Shown piece by piece: positions 9,856 to 20,251 of a DNA stretch of 48,037 nucleotides. Every line of letters begins with the position of its first letter. Position 1 is the first letter of the stretch. The stretch covers positions 1 through 48,037 of the forward strand of contig JAFGHL010000092.1 of assembly GCA_016930155.1 (NCBI GenBank). The letters run 5' to 3'. The notes below the pieces were generated by a model. It was given only the letters and a program-made list of their open reading frames with translations. It did no database searches and was not told the DNA's origin. The position numbers and the translations under genes are program-made. The DNA comes from Dehalococcoidia bacterium (GTDB lineage: Bacteria; Chloroflexota; Dehalococcoidia; GIF9; UBA5629).

Positions 9856-10140
9856 TTACCTGCGCAGGCGGCCGCGGTTGCCCCACCATCCACCACCGTA
9901 AGCGGAGATATCGATAATGAATCCCAGTATGACCAGCGCCCAGGCGAAAGGATTGGCCATGCCCATATACAGATAGACAACGACATAGAATATGGCTGTA
10001 TAGGGCAGGAAGATGATTCCCAGTAGCGGGATGATGAAGTTGGAACCGAAGACCCTGGTAATTATATCGGAGAACAGCCACATGCAGACGAGTGCAAAAC
10101 GCGGACCGATCAATAGGAAAAGCGTGACAAAACAACACAT
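9856..10140 (-). CDS. Small membrane protein
   Basis: GGAGGAGGCAAC SD immediately before ATG at 10140; hydrophobic MCCFVTLFLLIGPRFALVCMWLFSDIITRVFG...; longer ORF start at 10335 unlikely. Confidence 0.6.
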   Translation of the reverse strand: MCCFVTLFLLIGPRFALVCMWLFSDIITRVFGSNFIIPLLGIIFLPYTAIFYVVVYLYMGMANPFAWALVILGFIIDISAYGGGWWGNRGRLRR

Positions 10141-10279
10141 GTTGCCTCCTCCTTGCCTGATGTACTGGCGCATTATTATGACAGATTTCAGTTCTTTATG
10201 ACAGTGCCGAATCATGTCGCTTGAACACGGCAGACCTGAATAAAAATGGCCGATGCTATAGAATACACGCAATAAAATT

Positions 10280-11158
10280 ATGACAAACTGGAGATCATCA
10301 CCTTTTGTGGCTCTGGCTGCGCTGGTAGGCATCACCGCGGTCTGGGGCTACACTTTCCTTATCGTGCAGTCGGCCGTCGAATTGATGCCGGTCATGGACT
10401 TTATGGCCTGGCGTTTTGCCGCGGCTGCCTTGGTCATGCTCATTCTGCGGCCGAAATGCCTGCGCGGTATCACCCGTCAGGAACTGCTGCGCGGCGCCGG
10501 ACTCGGTGTCGTGCTCGGCCTCGGGTATATCGCCCAGACTTACGGACTGCTGTACGCCTCCGCGGCTGTGTCCGGATTTATTACCGGCATGTTTGTGGTA
10601 TTGACACCTGTCATGGCATGGATCATCCTTCGCCACAAAACCGACGGGAAGACCTGGCTGCTGGTCGCGCTTGCCACGGTCGGAGTGGCCCTGCTGAGCC
10701 TGTATGGATGGTCGGTCGGCCCCGGAGAATTGCTCACGCTGGGATGCGCCGTGCTGTTCGCCATTCACATTGTCGGCCTGGGCGAATGGTCCCCCTGTTA
10801 CGATCCTTACACCTTTGCCTTCCTGCAGATCGCCACCGTGGGTGTGATATCTATTATCGCCGCCGCACCCGGCGGCATCACTCTGCCACCGGATGTGGAA
10901 GTCTGGACAACCGTCGGCATCACGGCGGTATTCGCAACCGCACTGGCCTTCATCGTGCAGACCTGGGCGCAATCGCTCGTTTCGCCCACGCGGGCCGCTA
11001 TCGTGATGACGATGGAGCCGGTATTTGCCGGATTGTTCGCCGTTATCGTAGGCGGAGAGCAGTTGACGCTGAGGACGCTGCTGGGGGGCGCCTGCATCGT
11101 GGCCGCCATGCTCATCATCAACCTGAGGTCCGTCCGCGCCACTCCCGGACATACCTGA
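10280..11158 (+). CDS. EamA/DMT family transporter
   Basis: Ten hydrophobic segments, WGYTFLIVQSAVELMPVMDFMAWRFAAAALVML, MTMEPVFAGLFAVIVGGEQLTLRTLLGGACIVAAML. Confidence 0.9.
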   Translation: MTNWRSSPFVALAALVGITAVWGYTFLIVQSAVELMPVMDFMAWRFAAAALVMLILRPKCLRGITRQELLRGAGLGVVLGLGYIAQTYGLLYASAAVSGFITGMFVVLTPVMAWIILRHKTDGKTWLLVALATVGVALLSLYGWSVGPGELLTLGCAVLFAIHIVGLGEWSPCYDPYTFAFLQIATVGVISIIAAAPGGITLPPDVEVWTTVGITAVFATALAFIVQTWAQSLVSPTRAAIVMTMEPVFAGLFAVIVGGEQLTLRTLLGGACIVAAMLIINLRSVRATPGHT

Positions 11159-11249
11159 AGCTGCCGCAATCGTTCTATTAACATCCATTTTCTCTTGCCT
11201 CAATAGCAGGCTGGAATCTTTTTATACTATACTGTTAAGCGGAACAGTA

Positions 11250-12173
11250 ATGGGAGAGACGACTCATATGATTAAACGGTTGTACAGTCACATTAATATA
11301 AAACTCACATTTATTATGCTGTGCTTGCTTCTTGTTTCGGGCGGCTGTTCAGCGCCGGGCCCTGAGGGATTCGCCATTTACCTGACCGAAGGAGATATAC
11401 CCCCTTCCAAGATGCCGATACTGAGCCATGTCGATCTCGCGGAGCAGCCCGTTCTCTCGGCGCAAGACATAATCTCGTATAATGTCATAACGCATGAGAT
11501 TCTACTGACTGCGGATGCCTTCGATCGCATCTGCAGTCTGGCTGTGCCGACCAGCGGCAGTTCGTTCATGGTCTGCATCGACCGTCAACCGATATACTGG
11601 GGCGCCTTCTGGACGCCGTTATCGTCCCAGTCATTCGGCGGCATCACTATTATGAAACCGCTCGGCTCCCAGTATACAAAGACCATACAGATTGAGCGGG
11701 GTTATCCGTCAGCGTCTTTCTTCAGCGGCGAAGACCCCAGGAACAATCTGGAGATAATGAGGTCGCTGCAGCAGGCCGGCAGATTATCGGTCATAACATC
11801 GGCTTCTCCTGTGGAAACGCTTCCGCATTCCCTTAAAGGATACGAGCTGTATTCCTGGCCGATAAATGGCCTGTGGCATTTCACACTGGTTACGGGCACC
11901 AACCGCGATAAAACACTGGATGAGATAATCAGCACGGAAAACATAGTGTCCGCAGAGGGATGGGTACATGTGCAAGTGGCAGGATTGGATGCGCTAAAAA
12001 CCCTTCTCGGCAGGCTTCCTCAAAACGAGCATGTCTTCTGGCTTGCGGGGCCGCGGTCGGAGCAAACTCCGCAATCGAACATTAACATCATGCTGCCCGC
12101 ATCAGAGATTATCGACACTATCAAGGATCACGCCAGGCAGTATGGTTTAAACCTCGTGGCGCAGTCTCCATAA
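11250..12173 (+). CDS. Putative lipoprotein, unknown function
   Basis: Signal peptide with lipobox LLVSGGC; start may be ATG 11268. Confidence 0.65.
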   Translation: MGETTHMIKRLYSHINIKLTFIMLCLLLVSGGCSAPGPEGFAIYLTEGDIPPSKMPILSHVDLAEQPVLSAQDIISYNVITHEILLTADAFDRICSLAVPTSGSSFMVCIDRQPIYWGAFWTPLSSQSFGGITIMKPLGSQYTKTIQIERGYPSASFFSGEDPRNNLEIMRSLQQAGRLSVITSASPVETLPHSLKGYELYSWPINGLWHFTLVTGTNRDKTLDEIISTENIVSAEGWVHVQVAGLDALKTLLGRLPQNEHVFWLAGPRSEQTPQSNINIMLPASEIIDTIKDHARQYGLNLVAQSP

Positions 12174-12340
12174 TGCATCACAGCATAACATCACATTGAC
12201 AAAGAAATTATGCAATAATATCCTACTATTAGAGGCAAGGACGTCTGTGATAGGGCCGGTACGCATTGACATGTGCGTTACGAATAAAAGTATTAACAAA
12301 TACCGATACTATTAATTAGCAGTTTATTAAGGGAGGCAGT

Positions 12341-13936
12341 ATGAAGCCGTCTGAGGAGAAGCGCTATGAGAAACTCAGTCCATTTGAGCTGAAAGATAAG
12401 CTCATAAAAATCGCAGGTACGAACAATGAGCGTATGATGATGAATGCCGGGCGGGGTAATCCAAACTGGATAGCCGTTACGCCACGATCAGCCTTCTATG
12501 AAATGGGTATTTTTGCCAACGAAGAAGCTCTACGCAACGTGGATTTGCCTGCAGTGGGCATGTCGCCTTTAAAGCCCGGCTCGGCTATCAGATTAAGACA
12601 TTACCTGGACCAGCATCAATCCTCACCCGGCGCCAGATTACTGCGTGAGTCACTGGATTATATCAGGGATGTGCTCACGATAGACGAGGACGACTTCACC
12701 TACGAGATGGTGGATGGCATCCTGGGCGACCACTATCCCGAGCCGGACAGGATGTTGTCGATCTGTGAGAAGGTAGTACAAAAATATCTTGACCAGGAGA
12801 TGTTCGAGGGCAATCCCCCGCCAGGCAACTTCGACCTGTTCGCCACCGAAGGCGGCACGGCCGCCATGGACTATATTTTCACCAGCCTTATGGAGAACCA
12901 CCTATTACACAAAGGGGACACTATTGCGATCGGTACGCCGATCTTCACACCTTACATTGAGATACCCCGGCTGAATGACTATGAGTTTGTTGAGCTCGAG
13001 ATAAAACAGAACGAGGATAAATACTGGCAGTATCCTGAGCAGGAAATAAACAAACTGGCCGACCCGGCCGTCAAGGCCTTCTTTCTGGTGCATCCCTCCA
13101 ATCCCACATCGGTAGCCATGGATGATTCTACGCTGAAGATGATCGCTGATTTAGTACACACCAGACGCAAAGACCTGATCATACTTACCGATGATGTATA
13201 TGGCACCTTTGTCAACGGGTTCCGGTCTATTGCAGCTGTGGCGCCGCGCAATACCATACTCGTATATTCGTTCTCCAAGTACTTCGGCGCCACGGGCTGG
13301 AGACTCGGGATCATAGGAATCCACCAGGATAATGCCTTCGATAAAATGATAGCAGCTTTGCCCGCGGAAACAAGGGCCGGTTTGCGTCAGCGTTACAGCA
13401 CTGTGGTGCTTGAACCCGATAAAATGAAGCTGATAGACCGAATGGTGGCAGACAGTAGATCGGTGGCTTTGCACCATACCGCCGGATTATCGACCCCCCA
13501 GCAGGTGATGATGACGCTGTTTTCACTCTATTGCCTGCTGGATAAGGAAAATGTCTACAAGAGAGTGGCTCAATATATAGTCGCGCACAGGTTTTCTACG
13601 CTCTATGACTCCCTGGGGATACCGGCGCCGGAGAACAAATACGACGCTCATTACTACACCACTATAGACGTACCTGCCCTGGCCAGACAACGCTACGGCG
13701 AGGAATTCACCCGTTATCTGGTTAACAAACACCAGCCCATAGATTTCGTGGTGAGACTGGCTGAAGATAAATCCATCGTGTTAATGGACGGCGGCGGATT
13801 CGACGCGCCGGAAATGTCGGTTAGAGTATCACTGGCCAACCTTCCCAACACTACCTATGCGGCCATAGGTAAAGGGATCAGCGAGCTTCTCGACACGTAC
13901 TACAACGAATGGCGGCAATCGAAGCGTAAATCATAG
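12341..13936 (+). CDS. aspD: Bifunctional aspartate transaminase / aspartate 4-decarboxylase
   Basis: 531 aa PLP fold-type I; NAGRGNPNWIAVTPRSAFYEMG, YSFSKYFGATGWRLGIIG (PLP Lys); GGGAGG SD; upstream of aspT. Confidence 0.88.
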   Translation: MKPSEEKRYEKLSPFELKDKLIKIAGTNNERMMMNAGRGNPNWIAVTPRSAFYEMGIFANEEALRNVDLPAVGMSPLKPGSAIRLRHYLDQHQSSPGARLLRESLDYIRDVLTIDEDDFTYEMVDGILGDHYPEPDRMLSICEKVVQKYLDQEMFEGNPPPGNFDLFATEGGTAAMDYIFTSLMENHLLHKGDTIAIGTPIFTPYIEIPRLNDYEFVELEIKQNEDKYWQYPEQEINKLADPAVKAFFLVHPSNPTSVAMDDSTLKMIADLVHTRRKDLIILTDDVYGTFVNGFRSIAAVAPRNTILVYSFSKYFGATGWRLGIIGIHQDNAFDKMIAALPAETRAGLRQRYSTVVLEPDKMKLIDRMVADSRSVALHHTAGLSTPQQVMMTLFSLYCLLDKENVYKRVAQYIVAHRFSTLYDSLGIPAPENKYDAHYYTTIDVPALARQRYGEEFTRYLVNKHQPIDFVVRLAEDKSIVLMDGGGFDAPEMSVRVSLANLPNTTYAAIGKGISELLDTYYNEWRQSKRKS

Positions 13937-13971
13937 TTGTTTTACACTGACGAAAACAGGGGGTAGCTCAC

Positions 13972-15654
13972 GTGGAACTTATCGTCAATATCTGCCGCAA
14001 TAACCCTCAGATTGTCCTTTTCCTGGCCATGGCCATCGGCTATGCTCTTGGCAAAATCAAATTTTTCGGTATAAGCCTGGGCGCCACAACGTGTACGCTG
14101 CTGGCCGCGCTGGTACTGGGACAAATGAACGTTGAAGTGTCCCCGCTGTTAAAAACAGTATGCTTTGCGCTGTTTATGTTTGCCATCGGTTACAGGGTGG
14201 GGCCGCAGTTCTTCGGTGCGCTGAAAAAAGACGGCCTGAACTATCTCTGGATATCACTCGTCGTATGCTTTGTGGGACTTGCCGCCGCAATCTTTCTCGG
14301 CAAGCTATTGGATTTCGACCAGGGCACCACGGCCGGCCTGTTCGCCGGCTCGATGACCCAGTCGGCCGCCATCGGCACAGCCGAAGGCGCCATTGCCCAA
14401 CTGCCCATCAGTGAAGCGCAGAAAACCCTGCTCGATACGAATGTGGCCGTGGCCTACGCCATCACTTACGTCTTTGGAACGGCCGGTACCATAGTATTTC
14501 TGAAAATGATCCCCCGCATGATGCGTATAAACTTGAAGCAGGAGGCCCGGAAGCTGGAAGAGCAGATGAACGGTGGCGCCGCCGCGGCGGATAAACCGGA
14601 GCTGTTTTCCTGGTCCAGGCAGCTTGAACTGCGCGCTTATCAAATACCGGCAAACGGCATAGCCGCTAAAACAGTCAGCCAGCTGGAGGCTCAATTTCCC
14701 GAGAAGGTTTACGTAACCAGGATCAAGCGTAACAGCGGAGCTATCAAGGTGGAGCCCGATACACTCATCCAGGCTAATGACCTGATCGCTCTGTCAGGCA
14801 ATGCCAGATCGCTGCTGGCAGCGCCGCGGTTGATAGGCCCTGAGATTGATAATGCCGACATTGCTGAAGTTTTGGGCGAGGTGCTGGAGGTCTGCATCCT
14901 GAATAAGAAGGTTGTTGGCCAAACGCTGGGCGAACTCAGCAAGAGCAAGCAGGCACACGGCATATTCCTGAGCCGGGTAACACGCCAGGGCCATGAAATT
15001 CCGATAACTCGAGATACGGAAGTGCATAAGTGCGACGTCTTCCAGCTAATTGGCGTAAGAGAGGATGTGGAGAGGGTGGTCAACTACCTCGGCTATCCCG
15101 AGCGACCGACCAATATTACCGACCTTGTTATGCTGGGCCTGGGTATAGTTCTCGGCACATTGCTGGGATTGATCGTATTGCACATAGGTGACCTGCCGAT
15201 TACGCTGGGAGTGGGTGGGGGCGTGCTGGTATCGGGACTGGTCTTCGGCTGGCTGCGCTCGATACACCCGACTTTCGGGCAGATTCCCGGGGGAGCCCAA
15301 TGGCTGCTTTCAGACCTGGGGCTTAACCTGTTCATCGCCTGTGTTGGGGTATCTGCCGCAGTACAGGCGGTGCAGGCCTTCGAGACCACCGGATTGAGTG
15401 TATTCCTTGCGGGCGTGGCATTATCTCTGCTGCCAATCATACTCGGCCTGCTTTTCGGCCGATATATACTGAAAATGAATATCGTATTGCTGCTGGGAGC
15501 GGTCTCCGGTGCAAGGGTGATAACGGCAGCACTAAACACACTGCAGGAAGACGCTGAGAGTACTGCTCCCGCCCTTGGCTACGCGGTGCCTTACGCTTTC
15601 AGCAACGTGATCCTTACGGTGTTTGGCAGCGTAATAATAAACGTAATGACCTGA
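13972..15654 (+). CDS. aspT: Aspartate:alanine antiporter AspT (AAE family with RCK_C domains)
   Basis: 560 aa; two AspT/YidE hydrophobic halves flanking TrkA_C-like domains; FAIGYRVGPQFFGALKKDG, LFAGSMTQSAAIGTAEGAI; adjacent to aspD. Confidence 0.88.
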   Translation: MELIVNICRNNPQIVLFLAMAIGYALGKIKFFGISLGATTCTLLAALVLGQMNVEVSPLLKTVCFALFMFAIGYRVGPQFFGALKKDGLNYLWISLVVCFVGLAAAIFLGKLLDFDQGTTAGLFAGSMTQSAAIGTAEGAIAQLPISEAQKTLLDTNVAVAYAITYVFGTAGTIVFLKMIPRMMRINLKQEARKLEEQMNGGAAAADKPELFSWSRQLELRAYQIPANGIAAKTVSQLEAQFPEKVYVTRIKRNSGAIKVEPDTLIQANDLIALSGNARSLLAAPRLIGPEIDNADIAEVLGEVLEVCILNKKVVGQTLGELSKSKQAHGIFLSRVTRQGHEIPITRDTEVHKCDVFQLIGVREDVERVVNYLGYPERPTNITDLVMLGLGIVLGTLLGLIVLHIGDLPITLGVGGGVLVSGLVFGWLRSIHPTFGQIPGGAQWLLSDLGLNLFIACVGVSAAVQAVQAFETTGLSVFLAGVALSLLPIILGLLFGRYILKMNIVLLLGAVSGARVITAALNTLQEDAESTAPALGYAVPYAFSNVILTVFGSVIINVMT

Positions 15655-15680
15655 GAAAGGCCGGGACGCGCTCACAACCA

Positions 15681-16610
15681 TCACCACATGTGCACCCATT
15701 TCCTGATCTCCGTCATGATTATTATGGTCTTTTTCTCAACGCCCTCCAGCGAATTGATGCGTTTGTTGAGAAATTCTGAGAAAGCTTCTATCGATTCAAA
15801 CCATGCCCATATGCCTATATCGTAATTGCCGGCTACCAAAAGGACCTGCCGGACCTCGTCCATAGCGGAGAAGTAGCCTGCAATGCGATCAAGAGCGCCG
15901 TTGTCGACTTTCAGGGCGATTACGGAAGTTACCATTTTACCTAAACGAACATTGGGGAAAGCCTGTATATGTATTACGTTACTACTTAATAGATTATTGA
16001 TTCTGCGTCTGATGGTTGCAGCACTGATATTGAGGCTTTTGGCCAGGCGGGTATTGCTCTGATGCGCATTCTTTTCAAGAGCTGTAATTATTTTTATATC
16101 GATATCATCCACCGGCTTGCCAATCATTTGACCACTGCCGCGAGTACCGGGAAGATTAATAAAGGCATACTTCCTATATTCCGTACAAATTGAGGTGTCG
16201 GTTTCCAGCACACCCTTCAGCGTGTATAACACGGTGTTTAAAAACCTTGAATAGGCCTCAACGGTAACAAACCAGCAGATCATAACCATGTTATAGTAGC
16301 CGGCGGCCAATGCCAGAAATCCAACCTCCCCTTGTTTTGTCAGAATATCAGCCGTATGTGATATGGCGTTATTATCAACTTTCAATAATATCGCTACGGT
16401 AAGTGAAGTCCTGGCACGGTTGATCTGCACTGCTTGTATACGTATGATATCCTCCCGGATCAGCCTGTTTACCCTGCGACGAACCGTAGGCGCACACATA
16501 TTAAGCGTTCCGGCCAGCTCCGCGCTGCTTACACAGGCATCCTTCTCCAGGGCAGCAATTATTTTTTTATCGATATCATCCATTTGCTTCATGGCCTTCA
16601 TTAGTATCAT
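15681..16610 (-). CDS. Tandem Lrp/AsnC regulator (two HTH+ligand-binding halves), copy 1
   Basis: MDDIDKKIIAALEKDACVSSAELAGTLNMCAPTVRRRVNRL repeated as VDDIDIKIITALEKNAHQSNTRLAKSLNISAATIRRRINNL. Confidence 0.85.
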   Translation of the reverse strand: MILMKAMKQMDDIDKKIIAALEKDACVSSAELAGTLNMCAPTVRRRVNRLIREDIIRIQAVQINRARTSLTVAILLKVDNNAISHTADILTKQGEVGFLALAAGYYNMVMICWFVTVEAYSRFLNTVLYTLKGVLETDTSICTEYRKYAFINLPGTRGSGQMIGKPVDDIDIKIITALEKNAHQSNTRLAKSLNISAATIRRRINNLLSSNVIHIQAFPNVRLGKMVTSVIALKVDNGALDRIAGYFSAMDEVRQVLLVAGNYDIGIWAWFESIEAFSEFLNKRINSLEGVEKKTIIIMTEIRKWVHMW

Positions 16611-16633
16611 ATACTACTTATGCTGTAAATGAA

Positions 16634-16790
16634 ATGATCAATTTGTTCATTTTTCATATCAATCCGATAATTTTGCTATATATTATTGAACAAATCATTG
16701 ACTTGCCAAAAAACAGTGTTATCATGCAAATACCTGTAAAAATTCATCACAACCGCAAAGTACAACGCTACTGTATTCTGGAGCAGGCAG
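16634..16790 (+). pseudogene. Possible frameshifted relic of the 28031-28216 small ORF
   Basis: CTGTAAATgAAATGATCAA and ATCATTGACTTG at equal spacing in both intergenic regions; ungapped translation shares M-I-6x-IN-x-I-..-IIDL-..-M-x-I; later TAKY similarity only after a frameshift. Confidence 0.4.
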
Positions 16791-18032
16791 ATGAATTCAC
16801 TACTTGACAGGATTAGAGTATTAGATCTGACCGACGACAGGGGTTTTCTCTGCGGGCGGATACTCGCAGAGATGGGTGCCGATGTTATAAAGGTTGAAAA
16901 ACCCGGAGGCGATCCCGCGCGCAATATCGGCTCGTTCTATCACGATGAGAATGATCCCGAGAAAAACTTGAACTGGTTCGCGTACAATTTGAACAAACGG
17001 GGCATAACGCTTGATATCGCTTCAAATGATGGGTGGACGATCTTCCTCAAGTTAATCAAAAAGTCAGATATTGTAATTGAGTCATTTCCTGCCGGTTACA
17101 TGCAGCAAATGGGGCTTGATTACGTAGTACTTAAAGCGATGAATCCTCGAATAATTATGACCTCCATCACACCTTTCGGGCAGACAGGCCCTTACAGGGA
17201 TTTTGCTGCTTCCGATATCGTCGTTCAGGCCATGAGCGGCTACCTGCATCTTTGCGGGGACCCCGGCCACCCCCCGGTGCGTATAAGCATCCCGCAGGCA
17301 TACCTGCATGCCTGCGGCGAAGCTGCCATAGCTACAATGATGGCGCTTTATCATCGGGAAAGCAGCGGAGAAGGACAGTATGTGGATGTTTCAGCGCAAC
17401 AGAGCATAGTCAGGAATACTGTAAATGCTGTCCCTTTATGGCTGACCTATGGTGAAATACTGGAGCGCTCCGGAGCATTCAGAGTCGGGCTCGGCAAAAA
17501 CCTGCGTGCGAGGCAAACGTGGGCCTGCAAAGATGGCTTTGTTAACTTTCTGTTCGTGGGAGGGATATTAGCGTCGGTAGCCGGGTCTTCGGGATTAACC
17601 GATTGGCTCGAGGAAGAGGGCATTTCAACCGATTATAAGAATAGATTGAAAGATTTCGATATATCCAAATTTACGCAGGAAGAGTGGGAGCAGATGGAGG
17701 CCCCGGTGGTAAAACTGTTCATGAAATATACAAAACAAGAGCTGTTTGACGAGGGTAATAAAAGGAGGGTCAGTATCTGTCCGGTTCATTCTCCCGAAGA
17801 GGTGGTGAACTACCCGCAACTGGAAGCCAGAGGATTCTGGACGGAGATCAGGCATGAGGAACTCGGCGCCGCAATCAAATATCCCGGAAGCTGCATCAGA
17901 TCCACTGCGATGCCTGCCGGTCAACTTCGCAGGGCGCCGCTTATCGGTGAGCATAACGTGGATGTCTATCACGGTGAGCTGGGACTATCCGAAGACGAGA
18001 TCGCAAGATTAAAGCAACTAAAAATAATTTAA
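16791..18032 (+). CDS. CoA-transferase family III, subunit A copy 1 (retains catalytic-position Asp)
   Basis: RVLDLTDDRGFLCGRILAEMGADVIKVEKPGGD; SITPFGQTGPYRDFAASDIVVQAMSG. Confidence 0.92.
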   Translation: MNSLLDRIRVLDLTDDRGFLCGRILAEMGADVIKVEKPGGDPARNIGSFYHDENDPEKNLNWFAYNLNKRGITLDIASNDGWTIFLKLIKKSDIVIESFPAGYMQQMGLDYVVLKAMNPRIIMTSITPFGQTGPYRDFAASDIVVQAMSGYLHLCGDPGHPPVRISIPQAYLHACGEAAIATMMALYHRESSGEGQYVDVSAQQSIVRNTVNAVPLWLTYGEILERSGAFRVGLGKNLRARQTWACKDGFVNFLFVGGILASVAGSSGLTDWLEEEGISTDYKNRLKDFDISKFTQEEWEQMEAPVVKLFMKYTKQELFDEGNKRRVSICPVHSPEEVVNYPQLEARGFWTEIRHEELGAAIKYPGSCIRSTAMPAGQLRRAPLIGEHNVDVYHGELGLSEDEIARLKQLKII

Positions 18033-18044
18033 TATGAAGTAATT

Positions 18045-19250
18045 ATGAGCAAACTGCCGCTGGAAGGAGTCAAGGTCCTTGATTTTACCTGGGTGATCGC
18101 AGGGCCACTTATTACGAAATGCCTTGCCGATTACGGTGCGACCGTGGTGAGAGTCGAATCCATGGCTCGCCCCTGTTTTCTGCGTGTATCGGGACCGTTT
18201 AAGGACCGTGTTGTCGGACCCGACAACACCACCTACTTCGCTTATTTTAATCCAAATAAATACAGCGCCTCTTTAAACCTGAAAAAACCGGTGGGGCTGC
18301 GGACAGCCCGGAAGCTGGCTGATTGGGCGGACATAATAGTGGATAATTACGTGCCGGGCAAACTGGCAAAACTCGGACTGGATTACGAGAGCGTAAAAAA
18401 AATAAACCCGGATATTATAATGCTCAGCACTTCGGGACAGGGCCAGTCGGGGCCGATGGCGGGAATCCCGATGACAGGCATGATCCTGGTAGCGCTCACT
18501 GGATTCATGTTCTTCAGCGGTTGGCCGGGCGAAGAAAGCACTCAGCCATTTGGGCCTGTGAACGATTTTATCACCCCTTCATTCGGCGTCCCGGCAATCC
18601 TGGCTGCTCTCCGTCACAGGAAATTGACCGGCGAGGGGCAATCCATAGATCTGTCACAACTTGAAGCCGGAATCCAATTTCTGGCGCCCGGCATACTGGA
18701 TTACACCGCTAACGACAGGCAAATCGGAAACGTCGGTAATTCGTCTCCTGATGCCGCTCCACATGGAGTCTACCCCTGCGCTGACAACAGGTGGTGCGCC
18801 ATAGCGGTTTTTTCAGACAACGAATGGAAATCGCTCTGTACGGCCCTGGAGCATACCGAGGCGGCCGACGATCCTTTGTTCAGCACTTTCCCAGGCAGGA
18901 AAAGAAACGAAGATGAACTCAATAAAATGGTCGGCCAATGGACCATCAAACATACTCCTGAATATATCATGCTCACGCTTCAGCGCGCCGGTGTACAGGC
19001 GGGAGTGGTAAAGAACTCCAGGGACGTCTGCGAAGACCCTCAGCTTAAAGCGCGCAATCATTTCTGGAACATGAACCATCCCGTCATGGAAGATTGCATC
19101 TGCTTTGGTGAGCCTTCCATACTATCGGAAACCCCCGCCCGGCTGCTCAGGCCCTCCCCCTGTTTGGGCGAACATACCGAATTTGTCGCTACCGAGTTCC
19201 TGAATATGTCCGGGCAAGAGCTTATCGAACTTTTATCAGATGAAAGCTGA
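18045..19250 (+). CDS. CoA-transferase family III, subunit B copy 1 (catalytic-position Asp replaced by Gly)
   Basis: VKVLDFTWVIAGPLITKCLADYGATVVRVES; TSGQGQSGPMAGIPMTGMILVALTG. Confidence 0.92.
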   Translation: MSKLPLEGVKVLDFTWVIAGPLITKCLADYGATVVRVESMARPCFLRVSGPFKDRVVGPDNTTYFAYFNPNKYSASLNLKKPVGLRTARKLADWADIIVDNYVPGKLAKLGLDYESVKKINPDIIMLSTSGQGQSGPMAGIPMTGMILVALTGFMFFSGWPGEESTQPFGPVNDFITPSFGVPAILAALRHRKLTGEGQSIDLSQLEAGIQFLAPGILDYTANDRQIGNVGNSSPDAAPHGVYPCADNRWCAIAVFSDNEWKSLCTALEHTEAADDPLFSTFPGRKRNEDELNKMVGQWTIKHTPEYIMLTLQRAGVQAGVVKNSRDVCEDPQLKARNHFWNMNHPVMEDCICFGEPSILSETPARLLRPSPCLGEHTEFVATEFLNMSGQELIELLSDES

Positions 19251-19321
19251 CTCGCGAGTCGTCCCCAAAAGAGGCATTTTCCTTCCGATTGTGGTAAACC
19301 GGCTGTTAATTAGAAAAAATA

Positions 19322-19855
19322 TCAGGGTAACGCCGCATCCGTCCAGCGGTCATAATGCACCCTCTCCTCCCTGAACCTGTCCTCACCATGCGGTTTTTCA
19401 TCAGCATATCCGAGGGAAACCAGCGCTATAGGAATAACGTGCTCCGGTATATCAAGTAACTTTCTTGTCTTTTCTATGCGCTCCTGCACCGGGAAAATTC
19501 CCACCCAGACCGCTCCCAACCCCAGGGCATGGGCAGCCAGCAGGATATTCATCGTAGCGGCAGCGCAGTCGAGCGGACCCCGGCCGGCGTTGACTTCAAA
19601 GGTTGGATCCTCACAAACCAGTATGGCCAGAGCCGCCTGGTCAAGCATATATGAGAATGTATGGATTTTGGATACCCGGCTGAGGATTGTACGGTCTTTG
19701 ATCACCACAAACTGCCAGGGTTGCTCGTTAGCTGAAGAAGGCGCAGCCATTGCCGCCTGTAACAATTGCTTCACGACGTCAGCGGCCACCGGCCTGTCAG
19801 TGTATTTTCGGATGCTCCTGCGTGTCAATATACATTCGATGGTATCCATGCACAT
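19322..19855 (-). CDS. Nitroreductase family protein
   Basis: ECILTRRSIRKYTDRPVAADVVKQLLQAAMAAPSSANEQPWQFVVI; GLGAVWVGIFP. Confidence 0.93.
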   Translation of the reverse strand: MCMDTIECILTRRSIRKYTDRPVAADVVKQLLQAAMAAPSSANEQPWQFVVIKDRTILSRVSKIHTFSYMLDQAALAILVCEDPTFEVNAGRGPLDCAAATMNILLAAHALGLGAVWVGIFPVQERIEKTRKLLDIPEHVIPIALVSLGYADEKPHGEDRFREERVHYDRWTDAALP

Positions 19856-19898
19856 CTCACCCTATCCACAGATTATATTTACAGTTCCGGGCATATCT

Positions 19899-20249
19899 TC
19901 ACATAGGAGGTTTGGCCGGCTTGAACCCGTCCGACGCCTCAACCGGCATGAAAAGCATGCCCAGGCACATGGCTTTCCCGGTCTCATCGAACCTGAGGGT
20001 GGAGGTGGCGCCGCCGCCCAGGGCTTTATACATGACCACCTGCAGAGCGTCGATGTTGGGCATCTCGTATACCTTGACTTCGCCTTTGACCAGATCTTTG
20101 TAATGGTCCTTGACCTTTTGCGGCGTAACCTGCTTTTTTATGATCTCGTAGTTCTCTTTATTGAACGCTATTATCCCCACGTTGGAGATATCGCCTTTAT
20201 CGCCGCTGCGGACATAAGCCAGTTCTTTAATCAGTACTTTCTTGCTCAT
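19899..20249 (-). CDS. AtuA-related C-terminal domain protein
   Basis: KVLIKELAYVRSGDKGDISNVGIIAFNKENYEIIKK...GGGATSTLRFDETGKAMCLGMLFMPV; ATG 20249 just beyond the AtuA stop. Confidence 0.85.
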   Translation of the reverse strand: MSKKVLIKELAYVRSGDKGDISNVGIIAFNKENYEIIKKQVTPQKVKDHYKDLVKGEVKVYEMPNIDALQVVMYKALGGGATSTLRFDETGKAMCLGMLFMPVEASDGFKPAKPPM

Positions 20250-20251
20250 CT

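Noticed and set aside
10298-11203. 301-aa minus-strand ORF and 241-aa alternate plus-frame ORF (10456-11181)
   Set aside because: Shadow ORFs over a clear EamA transporter gene; Gln/Asp/His/Arg-rich translations typical of non-coding frames.
19249-19260. 12-bp perfect palindrome GACTCGCGAGTC at the CoA-transferase B1 stop codon
   Set aside because: Short, no U-tract or second copy noted; not enough to call a terminator.
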